Part shown: piece by piece, positions 44,586 through 54,198 of the stretch
How the letters are laid out: each line of letters starts with the position of its first letter
Position numbering within the stretch: position 1 is the first letter of the stretch
From: Caballeronia temeraria
GTDB lineage: Bacteria; Pseudomonadota; Gammaproteobacteria; Burkholderiales; Burkholderiaceae
Length of the DNA stretch: 64,000 nucleotides
Direction: 5' to 3'
Assembly: GCF_001544795.2 (NCBI RefSeq)
Contig: NZ_FCOI02000038.1
Span: forward strand, 1 to 64,000
The notes under the pieces: generated by a model
Told to the model about the DNA's origin: nothing
What the model saw: the letters and a program-made list of their open reading frames with translations, nothing else
Databases searched by the model: none
Program-made: the position numbers and the translations under genes

Positions 44586-44894
44586 ATGGAACATCCGCAG
44601 GTTGAAGTTAAAAAAGTCGCTCAATCGCGACCGGACGAGAAGTTAATGGGGCGCCGCACTCGCCGGATCGCGCTTTTAGCATGCGCTTTGGTACTGGCGT
44701 TCGCCGCAATGCAGGTCGCCCTGCCTCGAGAGGAGGGATTTGCGGCCGCGCTCATCAATTCGACGTGGGGCAAGTGGCAGGAAAAACGGATGGAAGCAAG
44801 TCGCGAGGAACTCATGCGCGGATGCGTCAAGCAGGGTTTCGCGACGTTCGACGCTTGCTTCGACAGTTCCTTGTCCACCATGGGCCCTGGTTGA
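44586..44894 (+). CDS. Small membrane-anchored hypothetical protein
   Basis: 102 residues: a charged N-terminus, one membrane helix (about 27 to 45, IALLACALVLAFAAMQVAL), then a polar domain with two cysteines (GCVKQGFATFDACFDSSL). Probably inner-membrane with the C-terminus in the periplasm. No family recognised. Confidence 0.5.
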   Translation: MEHPQVEVKKVAQSRPDEKLMGRRTRRIALLACALVLAFAAMQVALPREEGFAAALINSTWGKWQEKRMEASREELMRGCVKQGFATFDACFDSSLSTMGPG

Positions 44895-45034
44895 CTATCC
44901 AATCACTGCAATCGGCGAGCATGTGCCAACGCCATCGATCGGAAGATCTTCAACCCATCTTTCCAATTTAAGGCGGTTCGCCATGCTTACACTTATCACC
45001 TGCATTGATCGCCAAAGGCGAACGAAACATCACC

Positions 45035-46714
45035 ATGGAAAACAAAGTCAAAACTGCTGATGAAGCTGTTGCATTGATTCGCAACGGCGACGTGGTGAGT
45101 TGCTCAGGTTTCGTCGGAACCGGCACGCCGGAGGAATTGATCGCGGCGCTGGAGCGACGTTTCGTCTCAACGGAAGGTCCGCGCGATCTGACGCTCGTCT
45201 TTGCCGCCGCGTGTGGCGACGGCAAGGAGCGCGGACTGAACAGGATCGCCCGCAATGGACTGATCCGTCGAGCAATCGGAGGCCATTGGTCGCTCGTTCC
45301 CAAGCTCGCGAAGCTGGCGATGGACAACCAGATCGAGGCCTATAACCTTCCGCTAGGTACGATCTCGCATCTCTATCGCGATTCGGCCGCTCACAAAGCA
45401 GGCACACTCACTAAAGTAGGCCTCGGTACCTTCGTCGATCCACGCCAAGACGGCGGGAAGATTAACTCACGAACAAAAGAAGATCTCGTATATTTAATGC
45501 AGATCGGGGGCGACGAGTGGCTCTTTTACAAGGCCTTCAAGATCGACGTCGCCCTGATTCGCGGCACTACTGCCGATCCCGAAGGCAATATCACAATGGA
45601 GCGAGAGGCGCTGCTGTTGGACGCTCAGGCTGCTGCCATGGCTGCGAGGAATTCCAACGGGCTAGTCATTGCCCAGGTCGAAAGGATTGCATCGAGCGGC
45701 TCGCTCGATGCGAGGACCGTGGTGGTTCCGGGCATGCTGGTCGATTACGTTGTGGTAGCGCCAGGTGCGACCCATTGGCAAACCTATGCCACCGATTACA
45801 GCCCAGCGTACTCAGGCGAGATCCGCGTCCCCATCGACGCAATGCCGGCACTTCCCCTCAATGAGCGAAAGCTCATCGCGCGGCGCTGTGCGTTCGAGTT
45901 ACCCCGGGGCGGTGTCATCAATCTCGGAATCGGCATGCCCGAGTCAGTGGCGGCAGTCGCAGCGGAGGAGCACATACTCCACGAGTTAACCTTAACGGCG
46001 GAATCCGGTGTGATCGGCGGTCTGCTCCAGGGCGGCCTCGATTTTGGCGCGGGCATCAATGCGCAGGCGTTGTTGCATCAAAATCAGCAAATTGACTTCT
46101 ACGATGGCGGTGGACTGGACCTCGCGTGCCTTGGCATGGCTCAGGTCGACGGCGCGGGCAACGTCAACGTCAGCCGATTCGGTTCTCACCTTGCCGGCGC
46201 CGGTGGGTTTATCAACATTAGCCAGAATACGCGCCAGCTTGTGTTTGCCGGGACGTTTGCCGCAGACGGAGGCGCCAGCTGTGTCGAAGGTGGCGAACTG
46301 CAAATCGTAGCCGAAGGGCAAACGAGCAAATTTGTAAAAGCGGTGGAGCAGATCACGTTTAACGGACCCCTTGCCGCGGCAAGAGGCCAGTCTGTGCTGT
46401 ACGTGACCGAGCGATGCGTTTTCAAGCTCCAGCCCGAGGGCCTGCAACTGATTGAAGTGGCGCCGGGAATCGACATCGAACGAGACGTGCTTTCCCATAT
46501 GGCGTTCCGTCCGATTATCGGTGACGTGGTGCGGATGGACCCACGCATCTATCAATTAAAACCCATGGGTCTTGCCACGATGCGACAGGATCCGCCGCAA
46601 TCGAATCATTGCGCTAAGGGCAACGATGAAAAATCCAGTGTTCTCAAATTTGAAGCCAAGCCGAACTCACACGAGGTTTTGCGTCCTTCCGCACGCCCCC
46701 CAATTAACTCGTAA
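45035..46714 (+). CDS. Acyl-CoA:acetate/propionate CoA-transferase (family I, fused domains)
   Basis: 559 residues from the ATG at 45035. Two fused CoA-transferase domains: domain A with GDVVSCSGFVGTGTPEELI, and domain B with ELPRGGVINLGIGMPESVAA and the catalytic Glu323 in LTAESGVIGG. The fusion and Glu position match propionate CoA-transferase Pct (active Glu about 324) and YdiF. It moves CoA between short-chain acids via a glutamyl-CoA thioester. The C-terminus is about 40 residues longer than Pct. The cupin gene begins 13 bases later. Confidence 0.9.
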   Translation: MENKVKTADEAVALIRNGDVVSCSGFVGTGTPEELIAALERRFVSTEGPRDLTLVFAAACGDGKERGLNRIARNGLIRRAIGGHWSLVPKLAKLAMDNQIEAYNLPLGTISHLYRDSAAHKAGTLTKVGLGTFVDPRQDGGKINSRTKEDLVYLMQIGGDEWLFYKAFKIDVALIRGTTADPEGNITMEREALLLDAQAAAMAARNSNGLVIAQVERIASSGSLDARTVVVPGMLVDYVVVAPGATHWQTYATDYSPAYSGEIRVPIDAMPALPLNERKLIARRCAFELPRGGVINLGIGMPESVAAVAAEEHILHELTLTAESGVIGGLLQGGLDFGAGINAQALLHQNQQIDFYDGGGLDLACLGMAQVDGAGNVNVSRFGSHLAGAGGFINISQNTRQLVFAGTFAADGGASCVEGGELQIVAEGQTSKFVKAVEQITFNGPLAAARGQSVLYVTERCVFKLQPEGLQLIEVAPGIDIERDVLSHMAFRPIIGDVVRMDPRIYQLKPMGLATMRQDPPQSNHCAKGNDEKSSVLKFEAKPNSHEVLRPSARPPINS

Positions 46715-46726
46715 GGAGTGTGTTCC

Positions 46727-47176
46727 ATGCGACTGGTCCGTAGAACTGCAATCGCGCTAACTCTGGTCCTGATCACCGCGCGGGCGTTGACAGCGCCCGC
46801 TGCGGCGGCGGCCGCTGGTGGTCCGGAGAAGCCGGTGTCGACCGTCCTCCTCAAGACCGAGCGCTCATGGGATGGCAAACTATATAAAAGCTATCCTGCG
46901 GGGCGGCCGCAACTCACCGTTCTCAAAATTGTCATTCCCGCCCACACGACGCTACCGTGGCACATGCACCCAATGCCGAACGTCGGATACGTACTAAGCG
47001 GGAATCTGCATGTGGAAAGCAGGGACGGCCATCATCAGACGACCCTGCACGCAGGCGACGTGCTTCCTGAAATGGTGGGAAGCGCTCATCGTGGATACAC
47101 CGATAACGCTCCAGTCAAACTGATCGTATTTTATGCGGGAGCGAAAGGCTTACCCACTGCGACAACAGTCCATTGA
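46727..47176 (+). CDS. Exported cupin-domain protein
   Basis: 149 residues from the ATG at 46727 (AAGGAG before it). Signal peptide (residues 1 to about 28, Ala-rich end). A single cupin follows, with metal-ligand motif LPWHMHPMPNVGYVLSGNLH and the second motif HAGDVLPEMVGSAHRG. Periplasmic metal-binding protein, function unknown. A broken paralogue lies at 59984-60413. Confidence 0.87.
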   Translation: MRLVRRTAIALTLVLITARALTAPAAAAAAGGPEKPVSTVLLKTERSWDGKLYKSYPAGRPQLTVLKIVIPAHTTLPWHMHPMPNVGYVLSGNLHVESRDGHHQTTLHAGDVLPEMVGSAHRGYTDNAPVKLIVFYAGAKGLPTATTVH

Positions 47177-47314
47177 ACGGCGTTCTGCGACTCTTCCGAC
47201 ACTTTGCAACGGCGCACTGGGACATGGAGACGCACTTCGCTTACGTTGTTTGAAGTCGCTATCTTGTAACGGGCTGCAGCATCGCGCCGTCTCATCCCAA
47301 GGCGGCGGACTCGA

Positions 47315-48664
47315 ATGATCAAATCATTGAAGAATCAGCTGGTGCTCGCGCTCGGACTGCTCGTCAGCGTGATCGGCGTCGTGCAGGGCGTGAGTTCGTA
47401 TCAGTTGAGCAAGACCGGCATGAACGCGCTGCTCGACATGCGCCTCGAACAGGTAGCCGCGCGCCTGCGCGACGGCTTGGCCGAAAGCCTGCCGAAAAAT
47501 CCGGCGCGCGGCACGCAGGACGAGCGCGATGTCGTCGCCGTGGTGTGGAAGCCGGGCGAGGCGTTGCCTTTCCGCACGACCGACCCGTCGCTGCACTTTC
47601 CGCGCGACGCGCAGCCGGGTTTTTCCGGCGTCGACGTCAACGGCGAGCATTGGCGCATGTTCACGCGCCAGGAGCCGACGATGACGATCCAGGTCGCGCA
47701 GCGCTCGTCGATCCGGCGCGAAATCACGCAGGAAGCCGCGACGCAAACGCTCTGGCCGATCGCGGTGCTTTTGCCGCTCGTGTGGATCGCGGTCGCGCTC
47801 GTCGTGCGGCGCTCGCTGCGTCAGTTGAACGAGCTGGGCGAGGAAGTCCGCGCCATCGACATGGGTCATCTGCAGCCGCTGCCGACCGTCGGCGTGCCCA
47901 CGGAAATCGCGCCCTTCATCCATTCGATCAACACGATGATCGAGCGCCTCGCGACATCGATCGAGAAGGAGCGCAAGTTCATCGCCGATGCCGCGCACGA
48001 ATTGCGCACGCCGCTCACCGCGCTGCAGCTTCAGGCCGACAATCTCGCGCCGCATATCTATCCCGGCAATCAGGAGCGCTTTCAGGAGTTGCGCAAGGGC
48101 ATCGCGCGCAGCGGCAAGCTGATTACGCAACTCTTGCGGATGGCGCGCGCCGATGCGCCGATGAACGGCGCGCCGCTCGCGCGCGTGAACATCGCGGACG
48201 TGGTCACGGCCGCCGTCGCCGACGTGCTGCCGATCGCCTTGTCGCGCGGCATGGATATCGGCGCGGAGGAAATGGTGAACGCGCACGTGCGCGCGGTGGA
48301 AACCGACATCGGCATGGCGGTGAAGAATCTCGTGGCGAACGCGGTGCGCTATACGCCCGATGGCGGCACCATCGACCTGCGCACGCGGCGCGATGGCGAC
48401 ATGGTCTGGATCGATGTCGTCGACACGGGGCCGGGCATCGACGAAGCGTTGCTGCCGCGCGTGTTCGACCGCTTTTTCCGCGCGAATCCGGATATCGAGG
48501 GCAGCGGGCTGGGGCTGTCGATCGTGAAGGCGATTGCCGCGCGTTACGGCGGCGACGTGACGCTTGAAAATCGCAGCGACGGGCGCTCGGGCATCGTCGC
48601 TTCGATCGGTTTTCCGGTCGAGGAAGTGAGCGAAAGAGCGCCATCGCCTACGTTGATTCTTTAG
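47315..48664 (+). CDS. Sensor histidine kinase, QseC/TctE type
   Basis: 449 residues. Two membrane helices (about 7-28 and 148-168) around a periplasmic domain; HAMP region about 170-215; HisKA with His228 (FIADAAHELRTPLTALQLQA); ATPase motifs NLVANAVRYTPDGG, DTGPGIDE and GSGLGLSIVKAIA. The cognate regulator at 48802 follows on the same strand. It probably senses a periplasmic small molecule or ion, phosphorylating the 48802 regulator. Confidence 0.92.
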   Translation: MIKSLKNQLVLALGLLVSVIGVVQGVSSYQLSKTGMNALLDMRLEQVAARLRDGLAESLPKNPARGTQDERDVVAVVWKPGEALPFRTTDPSLHFPRDAQPGFSGVDVNGEHWRMFTRQEPTMTIQVAQRSSIRREITQEAATQTLWPIAVLLPLVWIAVALVVRRSLRQLNELGEEVRAIDMGHLQPLPTVGVPTEIAPFIHSINTMIERLATSIEKERKFIADAAHELRTPLTALQLQADNLAPHIYPGNQERFQELRKGIARSGKLITQLLRMARADAPMNGAPLARVNIADVVTAAVADVLPIALSRGMDIGAEEMVNAHVRAVETDIGMAVKNLVANAVRYTPDGGTIDLRTRRDGDMVWIDVVDTGPGIDEALLPRVFDRFFRANPDIEGSGLGLSIVKAIAARYGGDVTLENRSDGRSGIVASIGFPVEEVSERAPSPTLIL

Positions 48665-48801
48665 CATTTGCGAGCGATAAAATACAATCGTCGCCTGTCA
48701 CGGAGTCGCCTTCGCCGGTCAGTCCGAGCGAAAAGACACCCGTGCGAATGAAACAGTCTCCGGCGCGTGTGGCACCATTCTCGCGGGATTAGGAGTAGGA
48801 C

Positions 48802-49485
48802 ATGCGAATTCTTCTGATCGAAGACGACCTGCAGATCGGCACGAGCCTGATGCGTGCGCTCAAGGACGCCGATTACGCCGTCGATTGGGTCCGCGACGGC
48901 AACGCGGGCCGCGAGGCGATCAACGCGGCCGAGTACACCGTCGTGTTGCTCGATCTCGGCTTGCCGGGCATGACGGGCATCGAACTCTTGCGGCAGGCGC
49001 GCACGTCCGGCAACGCGACGCCGGTGCTGATCCTCACCGCGCGCGACGATCTCGACACACGCGTCCAGGGCCTCGATCTCGGCGCCGACGACTATCTCCT
49101 CAAGCCCTTCGACATGCCCGAACTGCTGGCGCGCATCCGCGCGGTGCTGCGCCGCAAGGCGGGCTACGCGGTCTCGCGCCTCGGCGACGATTCGCTCTGC
49201 CTCAATCTCGATCAGCGTACGCTTACGTGCGGAGAGACGTCGGGCGTGCTGTCCGCGCGTGAATTCGCGCTGATGCACGCGCTGCTCGAACGTCCCGGCA
49301 CGATCTTCTCGCGCGATCAACTCGAAGACCGTCTCTACGGCTGGGGCAAGGAAGTGGAGAGCAACGCGGTCGACGTGCTGATCCATTCGGTGCGCAAGAA
49401 ATTCGGCGCGGGCGTGATCCGCAACGTGCGCGGCCTCGGCTGGACGGTGATGCTCGGCCAGGTCGGCCGCGAGGAAACGAAATAG
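48802..49485 (+). CDS. OmpR/PhoB-type response regulator (QseB/TctD type)
   Basis: 227 residues. Receiver with Asp8, Asp9, Asp51, Thr79 and Lys101 (LIEDDLQ, LLDLGLPGMTG, LILTA, LLKPFD), then a winged-helix domain (SAREFALMHALLERPGTIFS; SNAVDVLIHSVRKKFG). It pairs with the kinase at 47315, 137 bases upstream; the reverse order from QseBC and the gap suggest it also has its own promoter. GGAGTAGG lies before the ATG. Confidence 0.93.
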   Translation: MRILLIEDDLQIGTSLMRALKDADYAVDWVRDGNAGREAINAAEYTVVLLDLGLPGMTGIELLRQARTSGNATPVLILTARDDLDTRVQGLDLGADDYLLKPFDMPELLARIRAVLRRKAGYAVSRLGDDSLCLNLDQRTLTCGETSGVLSAREFALMHALLERPGTIFSRDQLEDRLYGWGKEVESNAVDVLIHSVRKKFGAGVIRNVRGLGWTVMLGQVGREETK

Positions 49486-49980
49486 CGCGCGCGACATCGG
49501 CGGCGCGGCTCAATGCTCGTCGTATCGACGGCCGAGCGCGCCGCAAAAATACATGCTGTAGTCGTGATCCTGCGTTTCGATCTGACACATGCGCCGCTCG
49601 GTTTCGGCGGGATTGTTAGACAACCCGAGATAACCGTCGCGGTCCCGCCCGACACGGATTCAAGAGTCCAGTTCCGACGGATCGAGCGAGACGGCAGACG
49701 CACTCGATTGCCTAATGCGACGCCGTACATCCTGTCCCGCGGTCGCGTAGATCTCTAACACCAGCTGATGCATGGACCGCCCACTCGGGGCGCTTCAGAA
49801 AAAAAAGCAAAAAGCACGTTAGCGACAGGCGGCCGCTCCATTTGACATCTCCGACTTCCCATGAAACAAAGGGGACGCCCGTAGCGGGTACGGCGCCCGC
49901 GAATGCCGAGCTTCCGATTGCTCGCGGTTAATGGAAGGTGATGTGAAAGGACCGGCGCGCGGCCTATAGCGATAACGTCG
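49486..49980. other. Region between the regulator and the IS30 element
   Basis: On the minus strand, 49512-49650 reads DGYLGLSNNPAETERRMCQI, then ETQDHDYSMYFCGALGRRYD and EH before a stop; this has coding character but no start, because a stop codon cuts it upstream. It is probably the end of a decayed gene, unrecognised. The rest is empty. Confidence 0.3.
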
Positions 49981-50849
49981 GGCGGTTTCAAACCGAAGTG
50001 CAACGTGGGTTAAGGTTTAGGTCGTTGAGGTTGGCTCGCTGAGGCAAGTGTTGCAGCGAAGACTTCGAATGGCGAATGGAAAGCGTGGGTTGCGCGCGGC
50101 CGACTGTTCAGGCTGTCGGCGATGGCATCGAGCTCGTCCTGGGTGTAGACCGAGGGGTCGATGCCCTTGAGGGAGCAATCCGCTTGTGTTTCTCAGGCCC
50201 CGCGCTGCCAGGGGATATGTGGGTCGCAGAAGAACACGCGTACGCCAGTGGCTTTTGTGAGTTCTTGATGCCGCGACATTTCTTTTCGCTGGTCGTAGGT
50301 AAAAGTTTGTTGCGCCCGTGATAAAGTCGCCCTCCCAATGGCCAGGCAGCAAGCGGTTCTCGATGTCGGGCGGGCGCATGTGAATACTCACCATGCCGAG
50401 AATCTGCGCGCGCCGGTCGGTGCCGCGCGTGCGGGACATACGAGTGCTATGGCCGGGCGCACGCAGGCAACCGCCTAATGAACTGGCGGCGAAATTCGCC
50501 GCGCGGCTGAGCGTAGATGGCCGTGCAGATGGTTTCGTGCGAAACGTGCTGGGTAAGGCCGGTCCGATACATGCGCTTCAGTGTGCCCGATAGCTCTGCG
50601 ATGCGCGGCGCCGAGCGCTCCTGCAGGTGCGGACGCGTAGCCAGCAGGAGAACCATTCAGCTTCAGTTCACGGCTTACGGTGGCTGGCGAGCGGCCGAGT
50701 TTCTGGGCCATGGCGCGGATACTAGAACCCTGCAAATGCAGGTTGGCGATGGTCAGGCGCTCTTCGGGTTAAACCTGTTGATACTGATTTCGTTGTCCAT
50801 CGCAACACCCTACACGAAACAGGTGTTGCACTTGAGAGTTGAGGCGGCC
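49981..50849. mobile_element. Degenerate IS30-family insertion sequence
   Basis: The two ends carry related inverted sequences: the left reads GGGCGGTTTC...AAGTGCAAC (about 49980-50004), the right its reverse partner with GTTGCACTT (50825-50833). Nine terminal-side bases match perfectly and others partly. Between them is a broken IS30 transposase. About 870 bp is short of the usual 1.0 to 1.2 kb, so material has been lost. Confidence 0.6.
50017..50801 (-). pseudogene. IS30-family transposase, frameshifted
   Basis: Fragments in order on the minus strand: LTIANLHLQGSSIRAMAQKL (helix-turn-helix start), GRSPATVSRELKLNG, a VSHETI-like stretch at about 50530, RPPDIENRLLPGHWEGDFI (first DDE Asp region), and IDPSVYTQDELDAIADSLNS then RPRATHAFHSPFEVF at the end. 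At least three frameshifts; not functional. Confidence 0.82.
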
Positions 50850-50875
50850 CCGGGAAACGTGCGCCTGTTGGCGGC

Positions 50876-51274
50876 TCATTCTCGTTGAGACGAATAGCTA
50901 TCGAACGCCTTCACCTGTCGCCAATCCGGATAGGTGGTTTCCCAAATACGATGGATCTTGCCATCGACAAAGGTCGCAATCAATAGGATTTCGAATTCGA
51001 CGGGCGCCTCGTCGGGCCGCTGGGTCTTGATCCAGAGCCTTACGGCGACACGATCTTCCGATTCAACCCAGGTGGCTTCGTCATAACGGACGTCGTAGCG
51101 GATCGAGGTCGGATACACCTTCGCATGGCCCGATTCAAATGCCGCGTAATCTTGAATATTGCCATTGGTCTCGAGTATAAAATCGCGGCTGTAATAATGG
51201 GCGATCCGGGACAAGTCCTTCTTGAGCACCATCTCCTCAAACATTTCGCGCAGGAGCTTAGCAGGCGAATTCAT
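50876..51274 (-). CDS. SnoaL/NTF2-like protein
   Basis: 132 residues from the ATG at 51274 (AAGGAAACG upstream); a TTG six codons earlier is possible. NTF2-like cone fold: LLREMFEEMVLKKDLSRIAH, YYSRDFILETNG, VESEDRVAVRLWIKTQRPDE and FVDGKIHRIWETTYPDWRQV. Such proteins bind small ligands or act as isomerase/hydrolase; no catalytic residues can be assigned. Next to the IS30 end. Confidence 0.8.
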   Translation of the reverse strand: MNSPAKLLREMFEEMVLKKDLSRIAHYYSRDFILETNGNIQDYAAFESGHAKVYPTSIRYDVRYDEATWVESEDRVAVRLWIKTQRPDEAPVEFEILLIATFVDGKIHRIWETTYPDWRQVKAFDSYSSQRE

Positions 51275-52069
51275 GTCCGTTTCCTTCGACAATATTGTTT
51301 GGATTCAATCGCGCCGCCACCTATCGGCCATAACACATTGTAACGACCGTCTCGGTGCGTAGGCTTTATCATCGAGCCTTTCAAGTGCGGCTCCTCGCAT
51401 AAAGTTTGACATTCGTACAACAGGTGACCGCAATCAAACAAACGAAACGGATAAGGGGCCGGTCATCACTCGAAAAATCTCTATTTGTAATGGTGCCGAT
51501 GCAGCGGTGCGCCACAGCGGGCCCGTCTGTCGTTTCGATCCGCGTGGCGCCGCCATCTGGTAGCCGCACGATTAAATGCATACACGGGCAGTGAAACCGA
51601 TTGACGACATGGCGATCGTGTCATCGACGATGTCTGTCTGTGTGAGGTCTGTTTCATGATGCGTCTGTTGTTGGATTTGTTGCATTAACGCGATGCGCTC
51701 AGCCGCGCGGACTCCGGACGCGTGCTCGAAGAGCGCACGGTTCGGCCGAGTCCCATCGTAGCGGCGCAGAGTTAGTCTAGAATGAGCGCGCGGGGTAGCT
51801 TTGCCTTCGAAAGCGAGGAAATCCCAGTGAACCGGGGCACGCGCTGAACGCCGTTGCGCCGGGGTGCGTATCCGTCGCGCCGATTCGCCGCCTTTTAGTC
51901 TTTCCCTTTGCCTGCATCATCGCTGGCGCACGCCCCGGCCGCTTCATTTATCCGGCTGTCCGATCCGCGCGGCCACTTCTGAAATCGATTTGCCAGGTTC
52001 GTTGACTCATCTTAAGCTAAGTTTCGCGCCCTACTCTACCCGGAAGAATAGACAGAGCAGGAACGAACT
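51275..52069. other. Long region without a recognisable gene
   Basis: No gene with support on either strand. CAGGAACG before 52070 is the ribosome site of the next gene. Confidence 0.4.
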
Positions 52070-52273
52070 ATGAGCGCGCCACCCGACGAACGCCTTTGCA
52101 CATTGAGCGAGATTGCCGCCGAATGCTTTAACGTCGATGTCCTGAACGCCGATGCAGCCGAGTGCCGTGTGTCGGTAAGACCGGTCGACATCGTTCGCGC
52201 TCTCGAGAGCGCTTACGACATGGGCCTAATAGCCGGCTATCAATTGACGCGTTCAGCAACGCTTCACGCTTGA
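52070..52273 (+). CDS. Small protein, paralogue of 58715-58924
   Basis: 67 residues. Core LCTLSEIAAECFNVDVLNAD and PVDIVRALESAYDMGLIAGY. It matches the protein at 58715 along nearly the whole length (LSEIAxECFxV, DIVRALESAYDxGLIAGYxL). Helical, cytoplasmic, acidic. I know no name for the family; the presence of two intact copies in a decaying region argues for function. Confidence 0.65.
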   Translation: MSAPPDERLCTLSEIAAECFNVDVLNADAAECRVSVRPVDIVRALESAYDMGLIAGYQLTRSATLHA

Positions 52274-52365
52274 CGTTTTCAGCTAGTCTGCTCATACGAT
52301 GCACACATCGTTTTTAAGGCCCACGAGCATGATGCTCCCTACGCTGCCGCTCGAGGGAAAGCCAG

Positions 52366-52800
52366 TTGCGACTCTCGTCTCCAGAAAAAGTTCTGCTTCG
52401 ACCCGAGTCTGCATTGCTAATGACCGTGCCTGGTATTGGCCTCACCCTTGCGACCGTTATCCCGCTGCAAATCGGCTCGACCGAGCGTTTCGCCAGCGCT
52501 GCCAACTTCGCTTCCTACGCGCGCTGTGTCGAACGTCAGTATTTGATCAGCGGCAAGAAGAAAGGCGAAGGTAACGCTAGGAACGGCAACAAGTATCTCG
52601 CCTGGGTATTCGTCGAGGCAGCTAACTTCGCGCTGCGCTTTTGCGATCCGGGCCGACACTTCTATGAGCGCAAGAACGCCAAAATCAGTCCGGTCGTCGC
52701 CCGCAAGGCCTCGGCCCCCAAGCTGGCGCGCGTGTTCCCATATGCTGAAGAAGCGCAAGTCGTTTGATATGACCCGCTGCTTCGTATAGCGCTACCACGG
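52366..52800 (+). pseudogene. C-terminal remnant of an IS110-family transposase
   Basis: The sequence LLMTVPGIGLTLATVIPLQI, then FASAANFASYARCVERQYLI, GNARNGNKYLAWVFVEAANF and KNAKISPVVARKASAPKLAR is the Transposase_20 domain of IS110 family. The N-terminal DEDD domain is missing. Near 52735 a frameshift moves the last part (ACSHMLKKRKSF) to another frame. Not functional. Confidence 0.8.
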
Positions 52801-53155
52801 CGACCGGCAAGCCCGGTTCCACGGATGGAGCCACAGCACTGGTTTGAATGGGACACCGATTCGCCGTCGCCCGTAGAGTGTAGTCAAAACGGACCGTCTG
52901 CAATGCGGACCACCCACAGATTGGCGCCGTTTGACCGGCAGCCCCGATTTGTGTAAGCCTATGGGCGCATTTGCGGTACCGGAGCTCTTATGGCGTGGCT
53001 AAGCCACCAGGGCGACCGGCTGCTTGTCGCCGCTCGCTTGATCCCGATGGGTGTCTGACGGCGGAGCGCGCCAACGACAATGGCCGGGGGCGTCGAACGG
53101 GATCGAAGATCTACAGACGGCCACCTGTTCGATGGAGGGCAGTTTGAGGCAGATG
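52801..53155. other. Spacer, nothing recognised
   Basis: No gene or IS end could be identified after the IS110 relic. Confidence 0.35.
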
Positions 53156-53233
53156 CATCGAATTGGGAAGCGACGTCAAAGCCTGGGAGAACCGCATCGA
53201 ATCGGGAAGCGACGTCGAAGCCTGCGAGAACCG
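53156..53233. repeat. Two-copy 39-bp tandem repeat
   Basis: Units at 53156-53194 and 53195-53233 both begin CATCGAAT and end GAGAACCG, differing at three positions. In one frame each unit gives a 13-residue repeat (SNxEATSKPxRTA), but no gene can be supported there. Confidence 0.75.
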
Positions 53234-53302
53234 CGGGCCCTCACGCTCTGCTAATTCTCCCCGATCACACTTCCCTCACACGCTGCAAGACAGGAGGGAA
53301 AG

Positions 53303-53479
53303 ATGAAGACCGAACCGACGCCAATCGCCGCGGCATCGCCCGTCGCGCAGGATGTGCAGGACGTGCAGCGCGATGCATCGTCCGGGGAAAGCGCGTTCGA
53401 CGCATCGTCGCGTGCCGCGTCGATGTCCTACGAAGACCTTCTGCCCTACCTGCTTCTGCCGATGGCCGGCTCGTACTGA
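53303..53479 (+). CDS. Small ORF with strong ribosome site
   Basis: 58 residues; CAGGAGGGAAAG directly before the ATG. A polar, Ala/Ser/Gln-rich first part (SPVAQDVQDVQRDASSGE) and a hydrophobic end (SYEDLLPYLLLPMAGSY). It lies just before a decayed VOC-like gene and may be its former N-terminus, or a true small protein. No family recognised. Confidence 0.4.
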   Translation: MKTEPTPIAAASPVAQDVQDVQRDASSGESAFDASSRAASMSYEDLLPYLLLPMAGSY

Positions 53480-53482
53480 ATC

Positions 53483-53826
53483 ATGACACCGATCAGCCGA
53501 TGTTCCCGAGACGGCGTCGCCTACAGGTTTCATCACATTGGCATTTCGACGCACGCCGTGCGCAATCACCGCTTCTTGAAAGCCAGCATGAGCATACAGT
53601 CGGCGCCGCTCTTGCACGTGCGGAACTATATGCCCACATCGCTCACCCGCGCGTGGCCCGTCGGCTGCCCGAATTAATGGTTGGCGCCGGGACGCGGCGT
53701 TCAGGGCGAGGTCTGGCGAAGGGACTGGAAGGACAGACGGTGCTGCCCAGTCCTTACGAGCGAATCGACGGCTTACATGTCACGGTGATTCGGAACGGTG
53801 ACTCAAACGCCGTAGCACAACCTTAG
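53483..53826 (+). pseudogene. Decayed VOC/glyoxalase-like gene (copy 1)
   Basis: Reads YRFHHIGIS in one frame, then HPRVARRLPE and LEGQTVLPSPYERIDGLHVT in another. These fit the N-terminal strand (HHIGI) and the later TVLxPYExIDGxxVxVI strand of VOC-superfamily proteins. At least one frameshift. A second decayed copy lies at 59550-59930 (minus). Confidence 0.55.
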
Positions 53827-53885
53827 CTGCTTGAGTCGTAATGTGTGATGTGCACATACGCGTACGAAGAATGAACGCAGGACTA

Positions 53886-54174
53886 GCGCACGCTGAACCG
53901 CATCACGGCCCTCGCACACTTGCCGATGGGCGCCTTGCACGCAGCGGGCAGCACGGGCACATCGCTGACTGCGGCCCGCGCCGACTTCAGCACGTCAATG
54001 CTCTCGATACCCGGCACACCGAGCCCCAACAGAGCGACGGCATAGTACGCCGCGCCGATCACTACGCTGCGCGCCTGGCCGTCAGGAACCCGGTTGACGT
54101 TGGTCCGCGTCTTTCAGTGAGCGTTCCAAGCTGCCGCCAGCCTTCAAATCGTCGTGGACAACCAGTACTCCCCT
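53886..54174 (-). pseudogene. Relic of an OmpR-type receiver domain
   Basis: Minus-strand VLVVHDDLKAGGSLERSLKD in one frame, then VVIGAAYYAVALLGLGVPG and SARAAVSDVPVL in another. These align with the start (VLLVKDDLQ) and middle (AIGAAYYAVVLLDLSL) of the regulator at 43448. The phosphoacceptor Asp is Gly, a stop and a frameshift separate the halves, and no DNA-binding domain remains. Confidence 0.6.
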
Positions 54175-54198
54175 CGTTGTCCATCGCCATGTTGCCTC

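Noticed and set aside
47324..48667. 447-codon open frame on the minus strand
   Set aside because: It lies exactly opposite the histidine kinase gene and is His/Arg/Asp-rich, the usual mirror of GC-rich coding DNA. No family motif.
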